Assembly (NCBI GenBank): GCA_017999615.1
Contig: JAGNLM010000009.1
Coordinates: forward strand, 30,303-94,302
From: Gammaproteobacteria bacterium
GTDB taxonomy: Bacteria; Pseudomonadota; Gammaproteobacteria; JAABTG01
Direction: 5' to 3'
DNA length: 64,000 nt
Shown here: positions 1 through 7,839 of the stretch, piece by piece
Numbering within the stretch: position 1 is the first letter of the stretch
Layout: each line of letters opens with the position of its first letter
The notes under the pieces: generated by a model
What the model was told of the DNA's origin: nothing
The model's database searches: none
Seen by the model: only the letters and a program-made list of their open reading frames with translations
Made by a program: the position numbers and the translations under genes

Positions 1-972
1 CGCCAGCTCCACGGCGGCCTTGCCCATGGCGTAGGCCTGCTCCACGTCCGTCCTCGAGGCCAGGTGGCGCGCCGAGCGCTGCAGGTAGTCCGCCACCGCC
101 CAGTGGTACTTGTAGCCGAAGGCGTCCTTCACCATCTGCGCCACCACCGGCGCGGCGCCGCCGAGCTGCGCGTGCCCGAAGGCGTCGCGCGTGCCGGCCT
201 CGGCGAGGAACCTGCCGTCGGGCGAGCGGGTCCCTTCGGAGACCACCACCGTGCAGTAGTCCCAGCGCTCCACGTTCTCCTTCACCCGGGCGAGGAAGCG
301 CTCCTGGTCGAAGGGGACCTCGGGGAACAGGATGACGATGGGGATGGGCGTGGCCGCGTCCGAGGCGAGCCCGCCCGCGGCCGCTATCCACCCGGCGTGG
401 CGCCCCATCACCTCGAGAACGAACACCTTGGTGGAGGTCGAGGACATGGAGCGCACGTCGAAGCTCGCCTCGCGGGTGGAGACCGCGATGTACTTCGCCA
501 CCGACCCGAAGCCCGGGCAGTTGTCGGTGACCGGCAGGTCGTTGTCCACCGTCTTCGGCACGTGCACCGCCTGGATTGGAAAACCCGCCCGCTCGGAGAG
601 CTGGGAGACCTTCAGGCAGGTGTCCGCCGAGTCACCCCCACCGTTGTAGAAGAAATACCCGATGTCATGGGCCCGGAAGACCTCCATCAGGCGCTCGTAC
701 TCGACCTGGCTCGCCTCGAGGCTCTTCAGCTTGTACCGGGCGGACCCGAAGGCCCCGGACGGGGTGTGGCGCAGGGCTGCGATCGCCTCCGGCGACTCGA
801 AGCTCGTATCGATGAGGTCCTCGGTGAGCGCCCCGATGATGCCGCTCCGCCCAGCGTAGACCTTTCCGATCCGGTCCGGGTGCCGGCGCGCCGTCTCGAT
901 CACGCCAGCGGCGCTCGCGTTGATGACGGCGGTGACTCCACCCGACTGGGCGTAGAAGGCGTTCTTCGGCAT
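1..972 (-). CDS. pfp: Pyrophosphate-dependent 6-phosphofructokinase, 3' end cut by window
   Basis: Reversible phosphorylation of fructose 6-phosphate with PPi as donor, in the cytoplasm; in autotrophs this family often also serves sedoheptulose phosphates of the Calvin cycle (family knowledge). The protein begins MPKNAFYAQSGGVTAVINAS, carries the substrate loop NGGGDSADT, and has PKTVDND, whose lysine replaces the glycine of ATP-dependent enzymes (PGTIDND) and marks PPi use. MGRHAGWIA is also typical. The ATG at 972 has a GAGGGA ribosome site about 10 nt upstream. About 324 residues are visible; the C-terminus lies off the window's left edge. A -10-like TACAAT lies at 1065-1060, in the intergenic stretch shared with the divergent protease gene. 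Confidence 0.93.
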   Translation of the reverse strand, partial: MPKNAFYAQSGGVTAVINASAAGVIETARRHPDRIGKVYAGRSGIIGALTEDLIDTSFESPEAIAALRHTPSGAFGSARYKLKSLEASQVEYERLMEVFRAHDIGYFFYNGGGDSADTCLKVSQLSERAGFPIQAVHVPKTVDNDLPVTDNCPGFGSVAKYIAVSTREASFDVRSMSSTSTKVFVLEVMGRHAGWIAAAGGLASDAATPIPIVILFPEVPFDQERFLARVKENVERWDYCTVVVSEGTRSPDGRFLAEAGTRDAFGHAQLGGAAPVVAQMVKDAFGYKYHWAVADYLQRSARHLASRTDVEQAYAMGKAAVELA

Positions 973-1101
973 GGCGGGCTCTTCCCTCGCTGGCGGTGGG
1001 TGGCAGGTCCGGGGTGAACGACTCGGCGCCCGTGTTGTCCCTGCGGGAAAGGATTCATCATTGTAAAGTAACCGGGGTGCGCCCGGCGAGGTGAGAAGAC
1101 C

Positions 1102-2580
1102 TTGTTCACAACCGTGATGAGCCGCCGGCTGCGCGCCGGCGCGGGCGTCGTGGCCGGCGCCGCGTTGACGCTCGCCTCGGCCGTCGCGGCCGACCGCATC
1201 GAGCTGCCCGACATCGGGGCGTCCTCGCGCAGCGTGCTGTCCTCCCAGCGCGAGCAGGCCATCGGCGAGGCGCTGATGCGCGCCCTGCGCCGGGACGCCG
1301 TGATCCTGGAGGACCCCGAGGTCGAGACCTATCTGCAGGGCCTCGGCCAGCGGGTCGTGGCCCACAGCGACGGGGGTCCCGAACGCTTCACCTTCTTCGT
1401 CGTCCAGGACCCCCGCATCAACGCCTTCGCAGCACCCGGCGGTTACGTGGCCGTGCACACCGGGCTCATCCTCGCCACGGAGTCCGAGAGCGAGCTCGCA
1501 GCGGTCCTCGCGCACGAGGTCGCCCACGTGACCCAGGGCCACATCGCCCGCCGGTTCGAGGCGGCGAGCCAGATGACGATCCCGACGCTCGCCGCCCTGG
1601 CAGCGGCCGTCCTGCTCGCCTCCCAGAGCGGCCAGGCGGGCATGGCCGCGATCGCGGCCACCCAGGCGGGCGCCCTGCAGCTGCAGATCGACTTCACCCG
1701 GGCGCACGAGGCGGAAGCGGACCGGGTAGGCATCGCCGCCCTCGCCGGGGCCGGCTTCGACCCGCGCAGCATGCCCGCCTTCTTCGAGCGCCTGCAGAAG
1801 AGCACCCAGTACGCGCGCAAGCCGCCGGAGTTCCTGAGCACGCACCCGGTGACCGAGTCCCGGATCGCCGACAGCCGCGCCCGCGCCGAGCAATACCCTT
1901 CCGGGCACCAGCCGGACAGCCTCGCCTTCTCCATGGTCCGGGCCAAGATCCAGGCCCTGTCCGCGGAGAACCCGGTCCAGGCGCAGCGGGACTTCGAGCG
2001 GACCCTCGCTGGGAGTCAGGGGGTCCGGGCCACGGCGGCCCGCTACGGCCACGCGCTCGCCCTGAAGCGCGCGGGCAAGGCCGCCGCGGCCCTGGCGGAG
2101 ATGCGGACGCTCTCCCAGGCCGACCCGGACAACGCGGCCCTGCGCGCCGAGCGGGCCCAGCTCGAGCAGGCGACGGGCCAGACCGGGAAGGCCCTCGAGC
2201 TGTTGCGGGAGGGGCTTGCCCTCTACCCCCAGGACCGGGTGCTCACCTTTGCCTACGTGGACGCACTGCTGCGCACCGGCCGGGTGCGCGAGGCACGGGA
2301 CGCCCTGCTCGCCTATGGGCGCAACCGCGAGCCCGGCCCCAACTACCATCGGCTCCTCGCCCGCAGCCAGGAGCTGGCCGGGAACCTGCTCGAGGCGCAC
2401 CTGGCGATGGCCGAGTACCAGTACCAGATGGGCCAGGTGCAGGAGGCCGTCGATCACCTGGAGCGGGCGCGCAAGGAGGCGGGCGACGACTTCTACGCCG
2501 CGTCGCGAATCGACGCCCGGCTCGCCCCGCTCAAGGAGGAGCTCGCGGAGCTGAAGGCCAAGCGGCGCTCGGGGCGGTGA
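1102..2580 (+). CDS. bepA: BepA-like M48 metalloprotease with TPR C-terminus
   Basis: Periplasmic zinc protease/chaperone of outer-membrane protein assembly (family role). The zinc motif HEVAH is at residues 138-142, followed by a distal HEAEADRVG that supplies the third ligand near residue 200. The second half is helical TPR-like sequence, as in BepA/YfgC (E. coli 487 aa; here 492). A signal peptide ends near ASAVAA, residue 30. Start choice: TTG 1102 lies about 7 nt after GAGGTGAG and is favoured; GTG 1114 or ATG 1117 would shorten the protein by 4-5 residues and still keep the signal peptide. It is transcribed away from pfp. The assignment to BepA rather than another M48/TPR protease such as LoiP rests on length and architecture. 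Confidence 0.88.
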   Translation: MFTTVMSRRLRAGAGVVAGAALTLASAVAADRIELPDIGASSRSVLSSQREQAIGEALMRALRRDAVILEDPEVETYLQGLGQRVVAHSDGGPERFTFFVVQDPRINAFAAPGGYVAVHTGLILATESESELAAVLAHEVAHVTQGHIARRFEAASQMTIPTLAALAAAVLLASQSGQAGMAAIAATQAGALQLQIDFTRAHEAEADRVGIAALAGAGFDPRSMPAFFERLQKSTQYARKPPEFLSTHPVTESRIADSRARAEQYPSGHQPDSLAFSMVRAKIQALSAENPVQAQRDFERTLAGSQGVRATAARYGHALALKRAGKAAAALAEMRTLSQADPDNAALRAERAQLEQATGQTGKALELLREGLALYPQDRVLTFAYVDALLRTGRVREARDALLAYGRNREPGPNYHRLLARSQELAGNLLEAHLAMAEYQYQMGQVQEAVDHLERARKEAGDDFYAASRIDARLAPLKEELAELKAKRRSGR

Positions 2581-2936
2581 GGGGACCGGCGGTCCCGCGC
2601 CGTTTCTCGGCACGCCATATTTGACGCGGCGCAATTTCTCTCGCCGGTCTCGCCGTGGTGGGTCCGGCGCTCGTTTGACCTGTTGGATTTCGTGGGGCAG
2701 ACTACCGTCGCGCCTGCGTTTTCGGTTCGGTTGAACCTTTGTCCTGGCCTGTTGTCTGCTGGGGTGGGCGAAGGGGAGGCCGCCGTGGACAGACGTGAAG
2801 ACTCCCGACAGTCCGTTAGCGTTAGCCCGTTACGGGTGCGGCGAGGCCCCCGTTGCCGATGGCGGGGCAATAGGGCCGTCACGCAGGTCTACACGCGGTT
2901 GGGTGTGACTGACAACGAACGAGGAATTTCAGCAAC
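2581..2936. other. Intergenic leader upstream of soxYZ
   Basis: A 356-nt stretch with no convincing gene. It must hold the soxYZ promoter, but no clear -35/-10 pair is visible; TTGACC at 2675-2680 has no good -10 partner. A short palindrome CCCGTTACGGG lies near 2828-2838, just after a doubled GTTAG. A GAGGA ribosome site at 2921-2925 precedes the soxY ATG. A thiosulfate-responsive operator is possible but is not shown by sequence alone. Confidence 0.4.
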
Positions 2937-3404
2937 ATGAGCATTCAGCGCAGGACGATACTGAAGGGTGCGCTGGCCAGCAGCGCGATCGGCGTCGCGG
3001 TAGGCGCCGGGTTGTTGGCCCCGCAGCAGGTGCTGGCTGCCTGGTCGAAGGAGGCCTTCGAGGCCAAGGCAGTGGACGACGCCCTGAAGGCCCTCGGGCT
3101 GGCGGGCGCCGCGGCGAGCGCGGACGTCACCGTGAAGGCTCCGGACATCGCGGAGAACGGGGCGGTCGTGCCCGTGACCGTCGAGTCGACGATGAAGGAC
3201 GTGCAGTCGATCTCCATCGTTGCCGAGAAGAACGCGCTGCCGTTGATCGCGTCCTTCGACCTGGGCGCTGGCGCCCTGCCGTACGTCTCGATCCGTATCA
3301 AGATGGGTTCGACGATGAACGTGCAGGCCCTCGTGAAGGCCGGCGGCAAGGTCTACGAGGCCAAGAAAGAGGTCAAGGTCACCATCGGTGGCTGCGGCGG
3401 CTAA
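2937..3404 (+). CDS. soxY: Thiosulfate oxidation carrier protein SoxY
   Basis: Periplasmic sulfur carrier of the Sox pathway. Thiosulfate or its sulfane sulfur is bound to a swinging-arm cysteine while SoxXA, SoxB and other enzymes process it. The 155-residue protein opens with a twin-arginine signal (RRTILKGALAS) and a hydrophobic stretch to about residue 34. It ends with the diagnostic C-terminal GGCGG arm, whose cysteine carries the substrate. The body is the SoxY immunoglobulin-like fold with typical strands such as FDLGAGALPYVSIRIKMG. ATG 2937 has GAGGA 11 nt upstream. soxZ follows after 26 nt. No soxXA, soxB or soxCD lies in this window, so this is a split sox locus, common in bacteria that pair truncated Sox with reverse Dsr (established). 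Confidence 0.96.
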   Translation: MSIQRRTILKGALASSAIGVAVGAGLLAPQQVLAAWSKEAFEAKAVDDALKALGLAGAAASADVTVKAPDIAENGAVVPVTVESTMKDVQSISIVAEKNALPLIASFDLGAGALPYVSIRIKMGSTMNVQALVKAGGKVYEAKKEVKVTIGGCGG

Positions 3405-3430
3405 CGGCAAGATCGGAGAAGAGGTGAGAT

Positions 3431-3742
3431 ATGGCCAGTGGCACCATTAAGATCCGCGCCAAGGCTGTCGACGGCGTGGCAGAGGTCAAGGCACTCATCA
3501 GCCATCCGATGGAGCTGATGAGCAAGAACAAGACGACCGGCGAAGTCGTGCCGGCGCACTTCATTCAGGACATGGTTGCCGAGTTGAACGGCAAGCCGGT
3601 GCTGACGGGGCAGTGGAGCTCCGGCATCTCCAAGAACCCGTACCTGGCGTTCAAAGTGAACGCGAAGGCGGGTGACACCCTGAAGCTGTCCTGGAAGGAC
3701 AACAAGGGCGACAGCGACTCCGCCGAGGAGAAGGTCGGCTAG
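3431..3742 (+). CDS. soxZ: Thiosulfate oxidation carrier complex protein SoxZ
   Basis: Heterodimer partner of SoxY; it has no signal peptide and is co-exported with the Tat substrate SoxY (family knowledge). The 103 residues match the family length and include the typical KALISHPMELMS opening, the HFIQDMVAELNGKPVL segment and a C-terminal beta stretch ending in WKDNKGDSDSAEEKVG. AGAGGTGAG lies just ahead of ATG 3431. The gene closes the operon: a strong hairpin plus T-run begins 28 nt after the stop codon, so soxYZ is probably a two-gene transcript. Confidence 0.97.
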   Translation: MASGTIKIRAKAVDGVAEVKALISHPMELMSKNKTTGEVVPAHFIQDMVAELNGKPVLTGQWSSGISKNPYLAFKVNAKAGDTLKLSWKDNKGDSDSAEEKVG

Positions 3743-3769
3743 GTCGGCTGGTCGGTCCCTGCAGTGCCA

Positions 3770-3797
3770 GGGGCGCCCTCCGGGGCGCCCCTTTTTT
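3770..3797 (+). terminator. Rho-independent terminator after soxYZ
   Basis: Perfect 9-bp stem GGGGCGCCC (3770-3778) pairing with GGGCGCCCC (3783-3791) across a 4-nt loop, followed by six T (3792-3797). It lies between soxZ and the convergent cytochrome b561 gene. The T-run favours termination of the plus-strand transcript. Confidence 0.9.
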
Positions 3798-3814
3798 GTG
3801 CTCGCCACGCCGCT

Positions 3815-4378
3815 TCAGGGCTGCATCCGGCGCACGAGACCGTCCCGGTCCACCCACTGGTGCTTCACCACCAGCCCCAGGTGGACCGTCACCGCGGCCA
3901 CCAGGGCCCAGGCCACCAGCCGGTGGCCCACGCCGCCCACCCGGGAGAGCACCGGTTCTGCCCCGGCGAGCCCCGGCAGCTCCCAGAGCCCGAAGAAGCC
4001 GACCTCCGCGCCCTCCCCCAGGGCCTGCAGCAGGCCGGAGAGCGGCAGCAGCCAGAGGACCCGATAGAGCGCCCAATCGGTCGCTCGCGAGAGCTCTCGC
4101 TCCCAGGGCGGGAGCCCGGGCGCCCAGTGGGGCAGGCCCGCCGCCCAGCGCCAGAGGGCGCGAACCGCCGTGAGGGCGAGCAGCAGCAGTCCGACCGAGC
4201 GGTGGGTGCCCAGGAAGAGCCCCTCGCCCGGCCCCGGCCCACGAGCGCCCCCTTCGCAGGCCCCGGCCATCAGGGCCGCAGTGGCGAACTGCACGGCGAC
4301 GAGGAACGCCACCGCCCAGTGCAGGGCCTTCGCGATGACCCCGTACCGCTCATAGGTGTTGCGCCAGGCGATGGCCAT
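3815..4378 (-). CDS. Cytochrome b561-family membrane protein
   Basis: Predicted four-helix, dihaem b-type cytochrome that passes electrons between the quinone pool and a periplasmic or membrane partner. The 187 residues contain four hydrophobic segments with histidines in the expected places (ALHWAVAFLV in helix 1, GTHRSVGLLLL in helix 2, GHRLVAWALV and VHLGLVVKHQW in helices 3-4). It starts at ATG 4378 (MAIAWRNTYERYG). It lies 67 nt downstream of a thioredoxin-CcdA fusion on the same strand and converges on soxYZ. A role as electron acceptor or donor for sulfur-compound oxidation is inferred from position only; CybB-like superoxide oxidase is an alternative. Confidence 0.85.
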   Translation of the reverse strand: MAIAWRNTYERYGVIAKALHWAVAFLVAVQFATAALMAGACEGGARGPGPGEGLFLGTHRSVGLLLLALTAVRALWRWAAGLPHWAPGLPPWERELSRATDWALYRVLWLLPLSGLLQALGEGAEVGFFGLWELPGLAGAEPVLSRVGGVGHRLVAWALVAAVTVHLGLVVKHQWVDRDGLVRRMQP

Positions 4379-4445
4379 GGGCCCTTTCCCACCCTCCCTT
4401 CCCCGGGGGGCGCCGCCGGCCCCGGGCCCTGCCGGAACCGGCCGT

Positions 4446-5804
4446 CTAGGGGCGGGACCCGCGCGCGGCGGGGAGACCGGCCTGCGGCGTGAGCCACGCG
4501 GTCACACCCGTGGCGAGCAGCGCGAGCGCCAGCACGCCGATGGCCGACCCGGCGTGGGTGAGGAACTGCGGGGCGAAGACGAGCATCAGCCCCAACCCCA
4601 GCATCATGTAGCCCGACAGGAGCTTCAGGAGGCGCCCCTCACGCTCGGAGAGCTTGCGGCTGCCGAGCGTGTAGGTGAACACGAGCACGATGAGCGCCAG
4701 GGGGATCACGTAGATGACGTTGTAGAGCACGAGGTATCCGTAGTAACCCGCTCCCCCCAGGTCCTGCAGGGTGAGGGCGCGGGTGAACACCATAGGGAAG
4801 CCCGCCGTGCAGAGGAGCTCGTAGGAGTTCGCGACCACCGCCAGCAGCACCGTGCCGACCACCATGGGGACCACGCCCCCGGCGGTGGCGACGCCGCGCA
4901 TGCGCTTGAACAGCCCCGGCTTGGCAGACTCCGGGATGGAGAGGCTCAACCCCTGTCGGAACCAGAAGTAGTCCTTCAGGTTCACCGCCGCGATCAAGAC
5001 GGCGAGGAGCCCCGCCGCGAGGGTGACGCCCCGGATCTCCCCCATCATCAGGAACACGTTCAGCCAGGCGGCCATGAAGGCGAAGTAGACGAGCCCGGAG
5101 AACAGCACGAAGACCCCGCCGATGAAGAGCATGCGCGCGCGGCTGCGGGCGTGCACGAGCAGGCTCAGCAGGAAGAGCAGCACGAAGAAGGCGCAGGGGT
5201 TGAAGGCGTCGAGCGACGCCAGCACGACGGTGAGCAGGGGCAGGGACCAGCGCTCGAGGTCGACGGTCCCCAGCACCGGGAGGCTCGCCTGGGTGGCCTC
5301 GGCCGTCTCCCTCGCCCCGGGCACGGCCGGGGCCCCTTCGCCAGGGGTGCCTCCGGGCCCGCCCGCGGCGGCACCCGCGAGCGCAGCCACCCGCGCCGAG
5401 CGGCAGGCCTCGAGCTTGCGGGCCAGCTCGGCCCCGGTCGTCTCGGCGTCGTGGAAACCGACCTCGATCTTGCGGCAGAAGAGGAAACCCGGGACCGAGC
5501 GGGCCTCGCCGCCCACCGACCGGGCGGCGCCGACGTACAGGTCGACATTCTTCTGGCTCCCGCTGATCTCGTAGCTGCGCAGTTCGATCCACGGATAGCG
5601 CCCGGGCAGCGCGTCGACGAACGGCTTCGCCACCTGGCAGTGGGGGCAGGTCGCGCTCCAGAAGAAGTGCAGGCGCACGGTCGGCGAGCCGTCCGGGGCG
5701 GTGCCGTACCAGAAGGCTTCGTCGCGGGGGCCCTCGGCGGCGCCGGCGCCTGCCGCGCCGAGGGCCAGGACGAAGATCCACAGGCGTGCGAGTGCGTGCA
5801 CCAT
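4446..5804 (-). CDS. Thioredoxin-CcdA/DsbD-like fusion membrane protein
   Basis: Likely transfers thiol reducing power across the inner membrane. The 452-residue protein has a signal peptide (to about residue 22), a periplasmic thioredoxin-like domain with redox motif CPHC (C53, C56), an Ala/Pro/Gly linker (about 137-180), then some six to eight membrane helices. Within the helices, cysteines at NPCA (C204) and LLCTAGFP (C332) match the redox pair of CcdA/DsbD-beta proteins. The order (thioredoxin first, transporter second) differs from DsbD, which has its thioredoxin at the C-terminus. Position between soxYZ/cytochrome b561 and divergent fccB suggests a SoxV-like role, keeping the SoxY cysteine or other periplasmic thiols reduced (inference). 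A GAGGGA motif precedes ATG 5804. Confidence 0.85.
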   Translation of the reverse strand: MVHALARLWIFVLALGAAGAGAAEGPRDEAFWYGTAPDGSPTVRLHFFWSATCPHCQVAKPFVDALPGRYPWIELRSYEISGSQKNVDLYVGAARSVGGEARSVPGFLFCRKIEVGFHDAETTGAELARKLEACRSARVAALAGAAAGGPGGTPGEGAPAVPGARETAEATQASLPVLGTVDLERWSLPLLTVVLASLDAFNPCAFFVLLFLLSLLVHARSRARMLFIGGVFVLFSGLVYFAFMAAWLNVFLMMGEIRGVTLAAGLLAVLIAAVNLKDYFWFRQGLSLSIPESAKPGLFKRMRGVATAGGVVPMVVGTVLLAVVANSYELLCTAGFPMVFTRALTLQDLGGAGYYGYLVLYNVIYVIPLALIVLVFTYTLGSRKLSEREGRLLKLLSGYMMLGLGLMLVFAPQFLTHAGSAIGVLALALLATGVTAWLTPQAGLPAARGSRP

Positions 5805-5975
5805 CCAGAGCTCCCTCGGGTCTCGACGGGCCGCTTTCCCCGCCTCGGGCTACACTGACAGCTAGACCGAAAATGATCTGCGAGCAGCGTGCCCCACGCA
5901 ACCCCCCGCCCGCGAGCGGCGCAGCGCGACGGGCGCCGCCGCGCCAGGGGTGAACGGACAGGAGGAGAGCAGGCC

Positions 5976-7259
5976 GTGAGCACGATCGAGCGTCGGGAGT
6001 TCATCCAGCGGGCCGGTGCAGCGGCGGCGCTCGCCGCGGTCGGTCTCCCCAGACGGTCCCGGGGGGCGGCAGCGGCACGGGTAGTGGTGGTGGGCGGAGG
6101 CTTCGCCGGGGCCACCGCGGCCCGGTACACCCGGGAGTACGCCCCGGACGCCGAGGTCACCCTGATCGAGAAGGACGAGTCGTACGTGAGCTGCCCCTTC
6201 AGCAACGAGGTGCTGAGCGGCGAGCGGGACATCGCATCGCTCACGTTCGGCTACGCCGGGCTCGCCCGGCGCGGGGTCCACGTGGTGATCGACGAGGTGC
6301 TGGACCTCGACCCCGCAACGAAGACGGTGAAGACGGGGGGGGGTAAGACCTTCACCGCGGACTTCCTGGTCGTCGCCCCGGGGATCGCCTTTCGCTGGGG
6401 CGCGATCCCGGGCTACGACGAGGCGGCGAGCGAGACGATTCCCCACGCGTGGAAGGCCGGTGCCCAGACGCTCCTGCTGCGGCGCCAGATCGAGGCGATG
6501 CGCGACGGGGGCCTGCTCGTCATCGTCGCACCGCCCACCCCCTACCGCTGCCCTCCGGGACCCTACGAGCGGGCCGCCCAGATCGCCCACTACCTGACCC
6601 ACCACGGCAAAGCCAGGTCGAAGGTGCTGATCCTCGACCCGAAGGACTCCTTCTCCAAGAGACCCCTGTTCCTGGAGGGCTGGAAGCACAACTACGGCGA
6701 CATGGTCGAGTGGCGCCCCGGCGCCGAGGGCGGCAAGGTCGAGTCGATCGACCCGAAGACGCGCGTCGTGCGCGCCGAGTTCGACGAGTACAGGCCCGAC
6801 GTGCTGAACGTCGTCCCGCCCCAGAAGGCGGGCCTGCTCGCGGAGAAGTCCGGGCTCACCGACGAGCGGGGCTGGTGCCCCATCGTGCCGGAGAGCTTCG
6901 AGTCCACCCGCGCCAAAGGGGTGTACGTGGTCGGCGACGCCACCAGCGCCGGGGCGATGGCGAAGGCGGCCTACTCGTCCAACACCCAGGCCAAAGTGGC
7001 AGCCGCCCACATCGCCTCGACGATCCTCGGGACCCGGCCGCCGCGGCCTGCCTACACCAACACCTGCTGGAGCCTGCTCGCCCCGGACTACGGCATCTCC
7101 GCCGCAAGCATCTACACGATCGGGCCCGAGGGCCGGATCATCGAGGTGCCGGGCGCCGGGGGCTACTCACCGGAGAACGCACCCATCGAGCAGCGCCGGC
7201 GCGAGGCCGAGTACGGCAAGAGCTGGTACGAGAACATCACCCGGGACACCTACGGCTGA
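5976..7259 (+). CDS. fccB: Flavocytochrome c sulfide dehydrogenase, flavoprotein subunit
   Basis: Oxidises sulfide in the periplasm and passes electrons to a cytochrome c subunit. The 427-residue protein has a twin-arginine-like signal (ERREFIQRAGAAAALAA), the FAD motif VVVGGGFAGATAA, and three cysteines matching the Allochromatium enzyme: C73 (SCPFSNEVL, covalent FAD attachment) and the C192 (YRCPPGPYER) and C364 (TNTCWSLL) pair that forms the active-site disulfide. The spacing agrees with Allochromatium Cys42/161/337. GTG 5976 sits 7 nt after GGAGGAGA; an upstream reading start at 5889 has no such site. No cytochrome gene adjoins it; the dihaem cytochrome c at 35.7 kb is a candidate partner. 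The stop overlaps the next start (ATGA), so the following gene is translationally coupled. Confidence 0.93.
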   Translation: MSTIERREFIQRAGAAAALAAVGLPRRSRGAAAARVVVVGGGFAGATAARYTREYAPDAEVTLIEKDESYVSCPFSNEVLSGERDIASLTFGYAGLARRGVHVVIDEVLDLDPATKTVKTGGGKTFTADFLVVAPGIAFRWGAIPGYDEAASETIPHAWKAGAQTLLLRRQIEAMRDGGLLVIVAPPTPYRCPPGPYERAAQIAHYLTHHGKARSKVLILDPKDSFSKRPLFLEGWKHNYGDMVEWRPGAEGGKVESIDPKTRVVRAEFDEYRPDVLNVVPPQKAGLLAEKSGLTDERGWCPIVPESFESTRAKGVYVVGDATSAGAMAKAAYSSNTQAKVAAAHIASTILGTRPPRPAYTNTCWSLLAPDYGISAASIYTIGPEGRIIEVPGAGGYSPENAPIEQRRREAEYGKSWYENITRDTYG

Positions 7260-7735
7260 TGGGGCCGCTCAAGCGGTTCCGCAAGAGCCGGTCTCCCCTG
7301 GAGCGGCTCGTGAGCCGCCTGCGGCCGCCCCGCGAGAGCCTGCACTCCCGCATCCTGCGGGAGGCGCGCCGCCAGGGCATCCGCGTCGTCGACCGGTCCG
7401 CCGGGGCCATGCTGCGCCTGTCCCTCTGCGTGGCGAGGCGAACCGCGACCGAGCCCTTGCCCGTGGCGGTCGCCAGCTGCCTGGGTCGCACGGCCACCCG
7501 GGCGGCACCCCGCCAACTGGGACGCAAGAAATATCGGAAATCCGAGCTCCTGGAGGAGCTGCGCCGACAGCAGGTGGACCTGACGAACGCCAGCGCCGGC
7601 TGGATGCTCCGGTTCATGGCTTGCGTGTCCGTCCAGGTGCTCACCCAGAGTCTGCCGGGGGCCGTGCAGGCCTGTGTGCGCAAGCAGGTGGGCCGCCGGC
7701 TGCCCGAGCCTTCCTTCCGGCGCCGTCTGCGTTGA
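7259..7735 (+). CDS. Uncharacterised basic protein with two tandem cysteine repeats
   Basis: Not recognised. It is 158 residues, strongly basic, with no signal peptide and no clear membrane helix. It contains an internal duplication: residues about 30-82 and 95-147 align with a constant 65-residue offset. Shared features are an arginine-rich LRR/ARRQ helix, SAG.ML (residues 47-52 and 112-117), and two cysteines in each copy, C57/C74 and C122/C139, both 17 apart and each second one preceded by LP.AV. The start codon overlaps the fccB stop (ATGA), so co-translation with the sulfide dehydrogenase flavoprotein is almost certain. With no visible export signal it should be cytoplasmic; a role in maturation or regulation of the sulfide-oxidising system is only a guess from linkage. 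Confidence 0.7.
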   Translation: MGPLKRFRKSRSPLERLVSRLRPPRESLHSRILREARRQGIRVVDRSAGAMLRLSLCVARRTATEPLPVAVASCLGRTATRAAPRQLGRKKYRKSELLEELRRQQVDLTNASAGWMLRFMACVSVQVLTQSLPGAVQACVRKQVGRRLPEPSFRRRLR

Positions 7736-7797
7736 GCGGGAACAGGGCCCGGGCGCCGGTCCCGCCCGCCGCGCTGCAGTTCCGGCAGGCCAACTGC

Positions 7798-7803
7798 TAG
7801 GAT
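7798..7803 (+). promoter_or_regulatory. Candidate -10 element of the exported DsrE gene
   Basis: TAGGAT, 36 nt before the GTG start, in the 104-nt gap after the tandem-repeat protein. The -35 position (TGCAGT, 17 nt upstream) is poor, so the call rests on the -10 hexamer alone. Confidence 0.3.
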
Positions 7804-7839
7804 TAACGAGAATTCGGCCAGAGACAGGAGGGTGAAGCA

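Noticed and set aside
1..972. ATP-dependent phosphofructokinase
   Set aside because: PKTVDND replaces the PGTIDND motif of ATP enzymes, which indicates PPi as donor.
2675..2703. Sigma-70 promoter before soxY based on TTGACC
   Set aside because: No matching -10 hexamer occurs at 16-18 nt.
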